Position numbers and translations under genes: made by a program. Below, in pieces: positions 13,499 through 21,784 of a stretch of 34,199 bases of DNA. The notes beneath the pieces are model-generated. The model was not told where the DNA came from and searched no databases. It worked only from the letters and a program-made list of their open reading frames with translations. This stretch comes from UBA5734 sp964528645 (lineage in GTDB: Bacteria; Bacillota; Clostridia; Saccharofermentanales; UBA5734): positions 1 to 34,199 of the forward strand of contig CAZGSR010000029.1 in the NCBI GenBank assembly GCA_964528645.1. Reading direction: 5' to 3'. Every line of letters starts with the position of its first letter. The stretch's first letter is position 1.

Positions 13499-14701
13499 TT
13501 ATTCCAGTAGGAAATCCAGAATATTGACGATCTGGATTCCCGCAAAATCATCATAGATCATTCGGTCCATGGTCAGGATGTATTTGGGATAGTTGTCGGG
13601 GATGGCTTGCAGGGAACGCAGTTCCCGGTCTCTGGTTGTTTCATCCATTATCGTGGCTGAGACTTGGTAGTAGGCCTTTGTGCCGGATTTTTCTGCAACA
13701 AAGTCTGTTTCCAGGGAACCAATTTTACCAATCGATACATCAAAGCCGCGTCTGATGAGCTCGAGATAAACAAGATTTTCCAATATATGGCCGTAGTCCG
13801 TGTTGCGCATCCCGGTCAGCTGGTTTCTGATGCCCGAATCCACCAGATAGTATTTCTCGAGGGTTTTAAGGTACAGCTTCCCCTTCAAGTCATAGCGATT
13901 GGCTCGGTAGATGATGAACGCACTTTCCAGCATCCGCAAATAATTGTCGATGGTATCACTTGTGGTTTTCCGCCCCGTGCTGGTCAAGTAATCGCTGATC
14001 TTTTTGGTCGAGACCAGGCTGCCGGTATTGGCCGCCAGGTATTTCAAAACACTTTCGAGCAGGGCAGAATCCCTGACGCCATGGCGTTCAACGACATCTT
14101 TGATCAGGACGGTGTTGTAAATCCCTTCCAAAAACGGGCCGATCGTGTCTTCATGCTCCCTGAGCTCTACAATCGTAGGCAAGCCGCCATATTTCAAATA
14201 TTGATTGAATGTGTCTTCCAAAGAATCCGGGTGTCCATCGTCTGTAAATGCCAAAAATTCTTTGAAGGACAGGGGCAACATTTTGATTTCTACAGATCGC
14301 CCAGAAAGCAAGGTCGATAGCTCTGAGGAAAGCAAGTAGGCATTTGAGCCGGTGATGTAGATATCGACATCGGCATCGACGAGAAAAGAATTGACTACTT
14401 TCTCCCACGACTTGACCTGCTGGACTTCATCCAGCAATAGGTAGTACCTGTCCTGGGCTTGGGTCATTCTTTGTTTGATGTAGGCATGCATGTCCTTGAA
14501 ATCGGTTAACTCAGCAAAGTCAAAGGATTCAAAATTCATGCGAATGATGTGGTCCGCATCAATCCCCGACTGCAACAGATGCTCGGCAAAAAGCGAAAGC
14601 AGAGTCGATTTGCCACAACGCCTGATGCCGGTGATTACTTTGATCAACGGCTTGTCCCGGAAATGGATCAGCTGGGTTAGATAGATATCTCGACTTTTCA
14701 C
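13499..14701 (-). CDS. AAA_14 / DUF4143 ATPase (copy 1)
   Basis: 400 residues. The N-terminal P-loop ATPase has Walker A GIRRCGKS (25-32), Walker B YYLLLDEVQ (D91-E92) and sensor-like ITGSNAYLLSSELS. A winged-helix-like middle part (VSTKKISDYLTSTGRKTTSD) is followed by the DUF4143 C-terminal domain with a nuclease-like core (LENLVYLELIRRGFDV, GSLETDFVAEKSG, YYQVSAT). The start appears to be GTG 14701, only four bases from a degenerate 87-bp repeat. The function of these ATPases is unknown; many are mobile or defence-associated. Closely similar in layout to the next gene upstream. Confidence 0.88.
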   Translation of the reverse strand: MKSRDIYLTQLIHFRDKPLIKVITGIRRCGKSTLLSLFAEHLLQSGIDADHIIRMNFESFDFAELTDFKDMHAYIKQRMTQAQDRYYLLLDEVQQVKSWEKVVNSFLVDADVDIYITGSNAYLLSSELSTLLSGRSVEIKMLPLSFKEFLAFTDDGHPDSLEDTFNQYLKYGGLPTIVELREHEDTIGPFLEGIYNTVLIKDVVERHGVRDSALLESVLKYLAANTGSLVSTKKISDYLTSTGRKTTSDTIDNYLRMLESAFIIYRANRYDLKGKLYLKTLEKYYLVDSGIRNQLTGMRNTDYGHILENLVYLELIRRGFDVSIGKIGSLETDFVAEKSGTKAYYQVSATIMDETTRDRELRSLQAIPDNYPKYILTMDRMIYDDFAGIQIVNILDFLLE

Positions 14702-14704
14702 GAT

Positions 14705-14824
14705 TGCCAGGCCCCCAAAATCGGTTTATAGTCGATATTTTATCATATTATGTATTTTTATTCGAGTATAATCGAAATAAGATCGCCAAGCATCGGGACT
14801 ATTTCCGCTTCAGGCACCTGGCAC
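14705..14824 (-). repeat. Degenerate 87-bp-family element between the two DUF4143 genes
   Basis: One side is TTGCCAGGCCCCCAAAATCGG-like (from 14705) and the other side ATTTCCGCTTCAGGCAC then CTGGCAC (to 14824), matching the two ends of the family. The interior is longer (about 120 bp in all) and AT-rich. The last seven codons and stop of DUF4143 copy 2 (SQVPGA-stop, 14810-14812) lie within it. Confidence 0.5.
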
Positions 14825-16039
14825 CTGGCTGAGCCATTCGATGACGCTTTGCACTTCGATTCCGTCGTAATTACCAGTGGTGTAGCGGTCCAGCGTCAGT
14901 ACGATTTTGGCATAGTTGTCCCGGATGTTGCGAAGTGGCTTCATTTCGCGGTTAAAGGTTTCCTCGGCGGTCATGTCAGCGGAGACTTGGAAATAGGTCA
15001 GGACGCCTTGTTTTTGGGCGACAAAATCAACTTCTGCTGCCCCGACTTTGCCGATGTTCACCCGGTAGCCGCGGCGCAGCAATTCGAAATAGATGATGTT
15101 TTCCAGCGAAAATCCCAGGTCGTACTGATGTCTTGGCAAAACATGGTTGCGCAGACCCAGGTCGACCATATACCATTTTTTGTTTGCCTTGAGGAGTTGT
15201 TTGCCAATCACGTCAAAGCGCTCGACCGGATAAAAGACGAAGGACTCCGCGAGCGCTTCCATATAGTCGTTAACTGTATTTGGGGAGATTTTCCGGCCGC
15301 TGGAGGTCAGGTAGTCAGTGACACTTTTGACGGAAACAGGGCTGCCGATGACACTAGCCAGATAGCGGGCGATGGTCTTGCGCAAGGCAAGATCTGTCAC
15401 TTTGCGTTTGGCGGGATCACTCTCTTTGCGGTTCTGGCGATCCTCGATGTCCCTGACGATGACCGTATGGTAGATACCCTCAAGGTAGGCTTCCACTTTG
15501 TCATCGGTTCTGTCGATGGTGGCAACATACGGCATCCCGCCGTATTTTAGGTAATCGGCAAAGGCCTGGTCGGGCGTCAGACCGGTGACTGTACAAAATT
15601 CCTGGAATGAGAGTGGCAGCATCAAAATCTCAATAGATCGTCCGGTCAGCAAGGTAGCCAGATCGCCTGACAGCAGGTAGGCATTGGAGCCGGTGATGTA
15701 GAGATCAGTCTTGTCTTTGACATAAAGACTATCGACCACTTTCTCAAACTCAGGGACTTTCTGGATCTCATCGAGAAAGATGTAGGTCATTTTATCCGGA
15801 CACAAGCGTTCTTTGAGGTATGCATACAGCAACTTATAATCCAGCAGGTGTTCATATTCGAGCTCTTCAAAATTGATCGACAGTATCTGGTCCTGCGTGA
15901 CTCCGTTTTCGATCAAGTGGGTCTGATATTGCTTGAGCAAGGTCGATTTACCGCACCGGCGAATGCCTGTGATCACCTTGATGACTGGCTCATCTTTCCA
16001 GGCCAGCAAACGCTGGAGATATTCTTTCCTCTCAACCAT
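14810..16039 (-). CDS. AAA_14 / DUF4143 ATPase (copy 2)
   Basis: About 409 residues from ATG 16039, which has AAAGG upstream and is preferred over the GTG at 16048. Walker A is GIRRCGKSTLLKQY, Walker B is MTYIFLDEIQKV, and the sensor region is YITGSNAYLLSGDLATLLTG. The C-terminal DUF4143 domain has LENIIYFELLRRGYRVNI, GAAEVDFVAQKQG and YFQVSAD, the last part with the D...E/QxK-like pattern of a nuclease fold. It is a paralogue of copy 1 with the same domain order. The C-terminal SQVPGA is encoded by a repeat end, suggesting truncation by a few residues. Role unknown. Confidence 0.9.
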   Translation of the reverse strand: MVERKEYLQRLLAWKDEPVIKVITGIRRCGKSTLLKQYQTHLIENGVTQDQILSINFEELEYEHLLDYKLLYAYLKERLCPDKMTYIFLDEIQKVPEFEKVVDSLYVKDKTDLYITGSNAYLLSGDLATLLTGRSIEILMLPLSFQEFCTVTGLTPDQAFADYLKYGGMPYVATIDRTDDKVEAYLEGIYHTVIVRDIEDRQNRKESDPAKRKVTDLALRKTIARYLASVIGSPVSVKSVTDYLTSSGRKISPNTVNDYMEALAESFVFYPVERFDVIGKQLLKANKKWYMVDLGLRNHVLPRHQYDLGFSLENIIYFELLRRGYRVNIGKVGAAEVDFVAQKQGVLTYFQVSADMTAEETFNREMKPLRNIRDNYAKIVLTLDRYTTGNYDGIEVQSVIEWLSQVPGA

Positions 16040-16048
16040 GGAAGCCAC

Positions 16049-16223
16049 ACCCTTTCGAACGATGATCTATTCCCATTCTAGCATATAGATCAATTTTATT
16101 GATATTAAATTCCAATTTCGGAATTTATTCGAAATTCTATAGCAACTTTTCAAACAAATTCCAAATATCACCTTCAGAATTGAAAATTATTCCAAATATT
16201 GGTTTTGATTTTGTTGAAAATCA
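16049..16223. other. AT-rich intergenic region
   Basis: No gene. The sequence is AT-rich with recurring ATTCCAA-type words (for example near 16108, 16160 and 16190). It probably holds the promoter of DUF4143 copy 2, but I could not place one with confidence. Confidence 0.4.
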
Positions 16224-16276
16224 AAATCTCCCGGTCCAGCCAAGCCAAAAAGCTTCGCGCTAAAACCGGGAGATTT
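16224..16276 (-). terminator. Intrinsic terminator after the zinc-ribbon/CD225 gene
   Basis: AAATCTCCCGGT (16224-16235) pairs perfectly with ACCGGGAGATTT (16265-16276). Read on the minus strand the stem is followed by a T-rich run (TTTTGATTTTC). It lies 37 bp past the stop at 16313. Confidence 0.75.
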
Positions 16277-16312
16277 CGGAATTATAAAACAAGTTGAGCG
16301 TCTTCGGACCTC

Positions 16313-16801
16313 TTAGCCCCAGACGCCCCACATAACGGTGCCGAGCACGGCGAAGACGATGGCGCTGACGATGACGATGATCTGGAGCAGGACGAGGGCG
16401 ATGGCAACGATGTTGAGCGTCCGGGCGGTGCGCAGCTTGGTGGCGAGGGCTTCGCCGGTCAGCTGGTTGTTTGCGTTGAGGGTGATGACCAGGGCGATGA
16501 TGCCGAGGATCATGCTGACGCCAAAGCCGAAGGCGACGATGTTGATGACGGAAAAAATGATCGATCCCGTCACACCGGGCTGGTTACCGCTGCTTTGGAC
16601 GGGCTGGCCGGCGGCAGTCGGTCGGCCGGTCTGGCCAGGCGTGTAGTCCGCTCGGGTGTAGGCTTGCTCCTGGGAGGTCTCTCCCGCAGCGTTCGCACCT
16701 TCAGCAGGATTGGCTGCTCCAGCCAGAGGGTTGGTCGCACCACAGTGACGGCAAAACGCGTCGGTTGCTTCAATCGACTGGCCACAACGATTACAGAACA
16801 T
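16313..16801 (-). CDS. Zinc-ribbon plus CD225/dispanin-like membrane protein
   Basis: ATG 16801 is chosen (MFCNRCGQ..., with GGAGGTG upstream), not the ATG at 16816. An N-terminal zinc ribbon (CNRCG...CRHCG) is followed by a Gly/Ala/Gln-rich disordered linker. Two hydrophobic segments then follow: SIIFSVINIVAFGFGVSM and LNIVAIALVLLQIIVI, separated by a polar amphipathic loop (NANNQLTGEALATKLRTA). The two-helix layout with that loop is typical of CD225/dispanin proteins in bacteria. The function is unknown. It is followed by a good terminator and lies downstream of the riboflavin transporter gene, possibly in its own transcription unit. Confidence 0.85.
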   Translation of the reverse strand: MFCNRCGQSIEATDAFCRHCGATNPLAGAANPAEGANAAGETSQEQAYTRADYTPGQTGRPTAAGQPVQSSGNQPGVTGSIIFSVINIVAFGFGVSMILGIIALVITLNANNQLTGEALATKLRTARTLNIVAIALVLLQIIVIVSAIVFAVLGTVMWGVWG

Positions 16802-16867
16802 AAAGAACACCTCCATGGCTTGGGTCCCGCGGTGCTCGCCCTGTCGCTCGGGCGGGATGAGGGCCTG

Positions 16868-16932
16868 TTTTCAATTTCTGGCGAATCTGCAGCCGCGCGA
16901 GCGGCGAAGGCCCTGAGCCAGGAAATTGAAAA
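16868..16932 (-). terminator. Inverted repeat after the riboflavin transporter gene
   Basis: TTTTCAATTTC (16868-16878) and GAAATTGAAAA (16922-16932) are complementary, with further pairing inside the loop (TGGC/GCCA). It starts just past the stop at 16944. No U run follows, so termination by it is uncertain. Confidence 0.4.
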
Positions 16933-16943
16933 TCTGGACCGAA

Positions 16944-17567
16944 TCAGCGGTGCAGGATCGGACTGAGTCTCTTATAGATTACCCCAACGATCAGGGAGAC
17001 GACAATGCCTTTGAAGAGGTTGAAGGGGACAAAGACGAACAGGATCAGGGATTTGAGGTCGGTGACGAGCTTGTTGCCGACGGCTTGGGTCATGCCGATG
17101 ATCGCTTCGAGCGGGAATTCCATCACCTGGATGTAGAAGGGCAGCATGAAAAAATAATTGATCAGGCTGGCGCCGGCGGTCATGGCGATGGTACCGGCGG
17201 CCATGGCCAGGAAAGCACCCTTGCGCGTTTTGTTTTTCTGGTAGACGAGGCCGGCAGTGCCGACAAAAAGGGAGCCGATGACAAAATTGGCCAGTTCGCC
17301 GACATACATGGTCTGGGAGGTCGGCAGATGGGCGAGGTTCTTGATCAGTTCGACCAGGATCGCGGTCGCCGGGCCCAGGGTGAAGGCGGCGAGCAGGACA
17401 GCCACTTCGCTGAAGTCGAACTTGAGGAAGGAGGGCATCAGGGGCAGGGCCATTTCGATGTACATCAGGAGAATCGCGATCGCGGCCAGGATGCCGGTCT
17501 TGGCAACCCAGTGGGTGGTGCGGCGAGTGGCAAAAGCGCTGGATTTCGAATAATTCTGTGTCGACAT
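16944..17567 (-). CDS. ribU: ECF transporter S component, riboflavin (RibU-like)
   Basis: ATG 17567 is chosen (AAGAGG 8 bases upstream); the longer frame to 17624 lacks support. The 207-residue product has about six hydrophobic helices, with the family hallmark early on (VAKTGILAAIAILLMYIE, then FLKFDFSEVAVLLAAFTLGP). LKFDFSEVPVL-like sequence is the known signature of RibU substrate-binding components. Together with an ECF energising module encoded elsewhere, it would import riboflavin. The FMN riboswitch immediately upstream makes the substrate assignment strong: high FMN should terminate transcription before the gene. Confidence 0.92.
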   Translation of the reverse strand: MSTQNYSKSSAFATRRTTHWVAKTGILAAIAILLMYIEMALPLMPSFLKFDFSEVAVLLAAFTLGPATAILVELIKNLAHLPTSQTMYVGELANFVIGSLFVGTAGLVYQKNKTRKGAFLAMAAGTIAMTAGASLINYFFMLPFYIQVMEFPLEAIIGMTQAVGNKLVTDLKSLILFVFVPFNLFKGIVVSLIVGVIYKRLSPILHR

Positions 17568-17660
17568 GGTGAAGACCTCTTCTCTCATCATTATTTGTGA
17601 CGACAAAGCAGGTTCCCGGAGCATGGATCGTCCGGTCTGTTGTCAGCGTGATGAGAACTA

Positions 17661-17692
17661 AAAAAGCCCACTGCAACGATTTGCAGGGGGCG
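17661..17692 (-). terminator. Riboswitch expression-platform terminator
   Basis: On the minus strand GCCCCCTGCAAATCGTTGCAGTGGGC-type sequence forms a stem (CCCTGCAA/TTGCAGTGGG) followed by TTTTTT. It lies between the FMN aptamer and the ribU start, as expected for transcriptional attenuation. Confidence 0.85.
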
Positions 17693-17734
17693 TCCGGCCT
17701 TGCCCCAGGCATCTGCCAGGGCATGTCCAGTTTT

Positions 17735-17863
17735 TCCTCTCATCCAGACTTTACTGTCGGCCAAGGGATCTCACCTTGTCAGCCTCCTTTTGATGGGAGG
17801 GTCGCGGGCTTATCAGCATCCGTGCTGTATCACCGCCGGTAGGGAATCGCACCCTGCCCCGGA
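17735..17863 (-). ncRNA. FMN riboswitch (RFN element)
   Basis: Read on the minus strand, the conserved RFN blocks appear in order: GGGGCAGGGTGCGATTCCC, TACCGGCGGTGATACAGC, AGCCCGCGACCC, then GGTGAGATCCCTTGGCCGAC and AGTAAAGTCTGGATGAGAGG. All six helices can be drawn. It binds FMN and controls the riboflavin transporter gene through the downstream terminator. Confidence 0.95.
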
Positions 17864-17907
17864 AAACTGCTTGTTCAACAGTATGATACCGGCTAGCAGT
17901 CCCGGCG

Positions 17908-18435
17908 TCAAGCCAGTTCGAACTGGTCGATGTAGCGCTCCATCGCGAAGCCGTACAGATCGAGTTCTTCGTTGTTGTCGAGCAGGTCGATCGAGGCCGG
18001 ACCGTCGTCGGAGGCATCCCGGAACCAGGCAGCCGTGATGGTCAGGTCTTCGCCCTCGAGGGAGAAGAGATAGCCGACGGACTCGGATTTGTCGTCGATG
18101 AAAAACTCCCTCGCCTGTTCGATGGCGTGCTCGTAGTCGTCCTCATCCTCCGGGCTGACCAGTGTCGGATCGACGTAGAGCTGGGTCGTGCCATCAGCCA
18201 GGATGACCGCATTATCGAGGTTGTCGACGGCAAAAGGGACAAACAGCCGGGTCTCGGCGGCTGAAAGTTCTTCCAGCAGGTCGGCGGATTTCCAGCCGTC
18301 TTCGAAAAAGATCACCTGACCATCGACCAGCTTGACGACGAGGCGAGCGTCATCGATCAGGTTCTCGAGGTTTTTCGCTGTCTCCTCGAGGAACCCGTCC
18401 CAGTCAAAGGATGTAACCGCTACTGTCTTGTTCAT
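17908..18435 (-). CDS. Acidic protein of unknown function
   Basis: 175 residues, starting MNKTVAVTSFDWDGFLEE behind GGGAGG with good spacing. It is strongly acidic with many Asp/Glu runs (SPEDEDDYEHAIEQARE, DASDDGPASIDLLDNNEE). It has no membrane segment, no signal peptide and no Cys. I recognise no family. It lies between the sbcC 3' end and the FMN riboswitch, on the same strand as both, but its own ribosome binding site and the spacing suggest a separate unit. The start and frame are secure; the function is open. Confidence 0.8.
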   Translation of the reverse strand: MNKTVAVTSFDWDGFLEETAKNLENLIDDARLVVKLVDGQVIFFEDGWKSADLLEELSAAETRLFVPFAVDNLDNAVILADGTTQLYVDPTLVSPEDEDDYEHAIEQAREFFIDDKSESVGYLFSLEGEDLTITAAWFRDASDDGPASIDLLDNNEELDLYGFAMERYIDQFELA

Positions 18436-18499
18436 AAAGGACCTCCCTGAGCGTCATAATCGTGACAGGGTTGCTCTATGCTTTCATTATAATCCTATC

Positions 18500-21400
18500 T
18501 CAGGCCAATGGGTGTATCCTTTCGACACCGGGGCCGGAAATGATGCTTTTTCCGCCGGCTTGTGCCTGGATGCGGATCTGGGTGCTGATCCGTTCCTTGA
18601 GGGCCGGGACATGGGAGATGACGCCGATCAGCTTGCTTTCCGCTTGCAGGCTGGCCAGTGTCTCCAGGGCGGTTTCCAGGGCCTCGTCATCAAGGGTGCC
18701 GAAGCCTTCGTCGAGGAACAGGGAATCGACGCGGATCTTGCGGCTGGCCATTTTGGAAAGGCCCAGGGCCAGGGCGAGGCTGACGAGGAAGCTTTCGCCG
18801 CCGGACAGGTTGCGGGTGGTACGAGTCTCGCCTGCCTGGTAGTTGTCGATAACGTTCAGATTGAGCGGTTGTTCGGTGTCACGGACCAGAAGGTAGCGGT
18901 CGGTCATCTGCATCAGCTGTTGGTTGGCCTGGGCCACCATGCGTTCAAAGGTCTGTCCCTGGGCGAAATTGCGGAATTTCTTGCCATCAGATGAGCCGAT
19001 CAGGAGCTGGAGGCGGTCCCATTTGCGGCATTCCGCCTGCTGTTTGTCCAGCGCGTCGCGAATCGCTGCTGTTTTTTCTTTGGCCACTTGGTTATCTGCC
19101 TGGCGTGCCAGCAGTTCGCCGATTTTCTGCTGGATCGCCTTTTGCCGGGTATCGAGCTGAGCCAGCTCGCTGGTCAGGAACTCGCGGCTGTGTGGTGTTT
19201 TGGGATCTGACAGGGCCTGCGCTTGCTGCCGGCTCCGGTCCTCGATCCGCGTGGCCAGGTCTGAGCGTTTCTGGTCCAGGGCCTGGATCTGGCTCTGCAG
19301 GTTGCGCAGCTCAGTGGCTGGCATCCGGCAAGCCAGATAGTCCGCTTCGCTGGGAAAATGTGTCGCGGCCAGATGAGCTGTCCAGTTGGATTCAAGGTCA
19401 GCCAGGCGTTGCTGGCGCTCCTCGAGCTGGGCGGCCAGGGTCTGGAGGGCGGACTGGTTGGTTGCAAAGGTCTGGGCATGCTCAGCTGCCTCTGCCCGGA
19501 CCCGTTTTTCCGCTTCGGCCGCTGCCTGGATCGCTGCCAGTAGCAATTTCTCCTCTGCATCAGGGTCGTTGTCGCCAAACAGTTCCTGGCGCGCTTTTCT
19601 GGCTGCGGCCAGGTCCTGCTGGACTTGTTTGAGTTCTTGTTCCGATTGTTGCCTGGCTTGGGTGAAGGTGCCTAGCTGTTGCTCTAAAAGGTCGATCCTG
19701 TGCCTGGCTTGTTCGATCTGTGTGGACATCTCGAGCTGTTTGGCCGTGAGTCTCTGGCGCTCCTGGCTTCGCAGCTGCAGGCTGTCAAGCACATCACCCA
19801 GTACCGGCACAGACAGGTCGGTGATACCGTAAGGTTTTACCAAGTCCTGCGCGGCCTGGACCTGGCGCTGCAGTCGGTCTTGCTGTACCGCCAGGTCTTT
19901 GGTCTGCTGTTCGATCTGCGCCTTGACCAACGCCCAGTCTGCCTTGGCCGCCTGTGCTTTGCGTTCGGCTGCTGCCAGGTCCTGCTGCGCGGTCGAGACC
20001 TGTCCCGACTGATCTGTGATCTGCTGGCTGATCGCATCAGCCTGGGTGATGAAGTCTGTCAGTTGTTCAATGGCCTGCTCGATGGCGTCCATTTCCGGGA
20101 GATTGCCTGCGGCATAGGGGTGGTCGAGGGATCCGCACAGGGGGCAGGGCTGGCCATCGGCCAGTCGCTTGCGCTCGGTTTCCAGGTCGATGATTTTCTG
20201 GACCAGGCGGGCTTCCTTTTGCCGGGCAGCCAGTTCTGTCCGGTAGTCACCGAGCGAGCGGTCCCTGAGATAGGCCTGCAGGCGGGCTTTGTGCTGATTT
20301 AAAGTCGCCTGTTCCTGCTGGATCTGCTCTGTGACTTGGGCTAGTTCCTGGTCAGACTTGCCGCAAGCAACTACTTGCCGGGCGCCGGCCGCTTGGCTGT
20401 TACCGAGCTCTTGTTCCCGGCTGCGAACCTCCTCCAGGGTTGTCTTGATTTGCCCGAATTGGGCTGTGATCCCGGCAATCTGGGTCAGCAGCGGCTCATC
20501 GGCGGCTGTTCGAGCCAGGGTCTCGGCGAGTACGGTCTGGTCGGTCAGGGCCGTTGCCAGGCTGGACTGCTCATGTTCGAGCTCCTTGCTGGTTTTTTCA
20601 ATCTGGATGGTCTGTTGTTTGACCTGGTCTTCCAGCCGCTTAACCGCCGCGGCGTTGGTTTTTATGTTCCAGTCGTACTGCCGCGTGCTTAGAAGGGCTG
20701 GTTGGATGGCCTCATGAGCAACCTGGGCAGCTTGCAATGCTTGTTCCGTCTGAGCATGAGCAGCTGTTCCGGTGGCAGCTGCTTGCTCCAGCTGGGGGAC
20801 GAGTTGCTCCAGATGTGCCTGTGTGTGTTGATCTTTCTGCTGCTCACGACGCAGGATATCCAGGATGGAGTACTCCGCATCGAGGGGCTGCGCCCTCAGG
20901 GCAGCCGCGAGGGTCTGGCGCTGGGGCTCGGCAGCCTGATTCTCCTGGTCCAGCTGGTCTTTTTCGCCTGCCAGAGCAGTCAATTCCTGTTCCAGCCGGG
21001 CCAGGGTCTCATGCCAGGCCAGTCCTGCCGCATGCTGGTTCTGCTGCGCGGTCACGGCTGCGGCTTGTTGGCCGAATTGCTCGAGGTCTGCTGCCAGCTG
21101 GGCTTCCTCATCTTCACTCAGGATAGAAACGCCCTGGATCTGGTCCTGCAGGCGCTCCAAAGCCTGGCGCTCGGCCCGTTGCCGTTCATGGACGGCGATC
21201 GAGAGATCGCTGTAGATTTCCGTGCCCGTGATCTGCTCGAGGATCGGCGAACGCTCATCCGGGCTGGCTTTGAGGAAGGCGGCAAAACTGCCCTGGGCGA
21301 GCAGGATCGAGCGGGTGAAGCGTTCGAAATTCATGCCGGTCTTCTCTTCGATCGCTGCAGCCACGTCGCGCTTCTTATTTTCCAGCAGTTTGCCGGTGAT

Positions 21401-21757
21401 CGCATCGGATATCTCGTGGCTGGCCTCGGCCAGTTTGCCGTCCGGGCGTTTGCGAGCCCGGTGCTGGCGCCACTGGCAGCGGTAGCGTCCACTCTGGGAT
21501 TCGAAGACGACCTCGGCATAGCATTCGCCGGTCTGGCGCGACAGGATATCGTTACCACTGCTGGTGATTTTGCCCAGGCGCGGAGTCTCGCCATACAGGG
21601 CCAGGCAGATCGCATCCATGATCGTCGATTTACCAGCGCCAGTCGGTCCGACGATGGCAAAGAGGCCATTGTCGGCGTATTCCGGCCGGGTGAAATCGAT
21701 CGACCACTCGCCATACAGGGAATTGAGGTTCATGAATTTGAGGGACAGGATTTTCAT
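18500..21757 (-). CDS. sbcC: Exonuclease SbcC (SMC-like ATPase subunit)
   Basis: 1085 residues, typical length. The N-terminal ATPase half has Walker A GPTGAGKSTIMDAICL near residue 38 and the Q-loop region SILLAQGSFAAFLKA. Two long Gln/Ala/Glu-rich coiled-coil arms flank the zinc hook CPLC near residue 537 (GQPCPLCGSLDHPY). The C-terminal half has the ABC signature NLSGGESFLVSLALALGLS and Walker B DSLFLDEGFGTLD. With SbcD it forms the bacterial Mre11-Rad50 complex that processes hairpins and DNA ends. That substrate choice is of interest in a window with many inverted repeats. It follows sbcD by 27 bp on the same strand. Confidence 0.97.
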   Translation of the reverse strand: MKILSLKFMNLNSLYGEWSIDFTRPEYADNGLFAIVGPTGAGKSTIMDAICLALYGETPRLGKITSSGNDILSRQTGECYAEVVFESQSGRYRCQWRQHRARKRPDGKLAEASHEISDAITGKLLENKKRDVAAAIEEKTGMNFERFTRSILLAQGSFAAFLKASPDERSPILEQITGTEIYSDLSIAVHERQRAERQALERLQDQIQGVSILSEDEEAQLAADLEQFGQQAAAVTAQQNQHAAGLAWHETLARLEQELTALAGEKDQLDQENQAAEPQRQTLAAALRAQPLDAEYSILDILRREQQKDQHTQAHLEQLVPQLEQAAATGTAAHAQTEQALQAAQVAHEAIQPALLSTRQYDWNIKTNAAAVKRLEDQVKQQTIQIEKTSKELEHEQSSLATALTDQTVLAETLARTAADEPLLTQIAGITAQFGQIKTTLEEVRSREQELGNSQAAGARQVVACGKSDQELAQVTEQIQQEQATLNQHKARLQAYLRDRSLGDYRTELAARQKEARLVQKIIDLETERKRLADGQPCPLCGSLDHPYAAGNLPEMDAIEQAIEQLTDFITQADAISQQITDQSGQVSTAQQDLAAAERKAQAAKADWALVKAQIEQQTKDLAVQQDRLQRQVQAAQDLVKPYGITDLSVPVLGDVLDSLQLRSQERQRLTAKQLEMSTQIEQARHRIDLLEQQLGTFTQARQQSEQELKQVQQDLAAARKARQELFGDNDPDAEEKLLLAAIQAAAEAEKRVRAEAAEHAQTFATNQSALQTLAAQLEERQQRLADLESNWTAHLAATHFPSEADYLACRMPATELRNLQSQIQALDQKRSDLATRIEDRSRQQAQALSDPKTPHSREFLTSELAQLDTRQKAIQQKIGELLARQADNQVAKEKTAAIRDALDKQQAECRKWDRLQLLIGSSDGKKFRNFAQGQTFERMVAQANQQLMQMTDRYLLVRDTEQPLNLNVIDNYQAGETRTTRNLSGGESFLVSLALALGLSKMASRKIRVDSLFLDEGFGTLDDEALETALETLASLQAESKLIGVISHVPALKERISTQIRIQAQAGGKSIISGPGVERIHPLA

Positions 21758-21784
21758 GCAGTCAGGCTCCTTCGCATCCTGGGA

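Noticed and set aside
14750..15550. 266-codon plus-strand open frame, and a similar 218-codon one at 13664-14320
   Set aside because: Both are antisense shadows of the DUF4143 ATPase genes and show no protein-like motif.
16972..17724. 250-codon minus-strand frame overlapping ribU
   Set aside because: Pro/His/Arg-rich shadow of ribU in another frame, and it would cover the riboswitch terminator.
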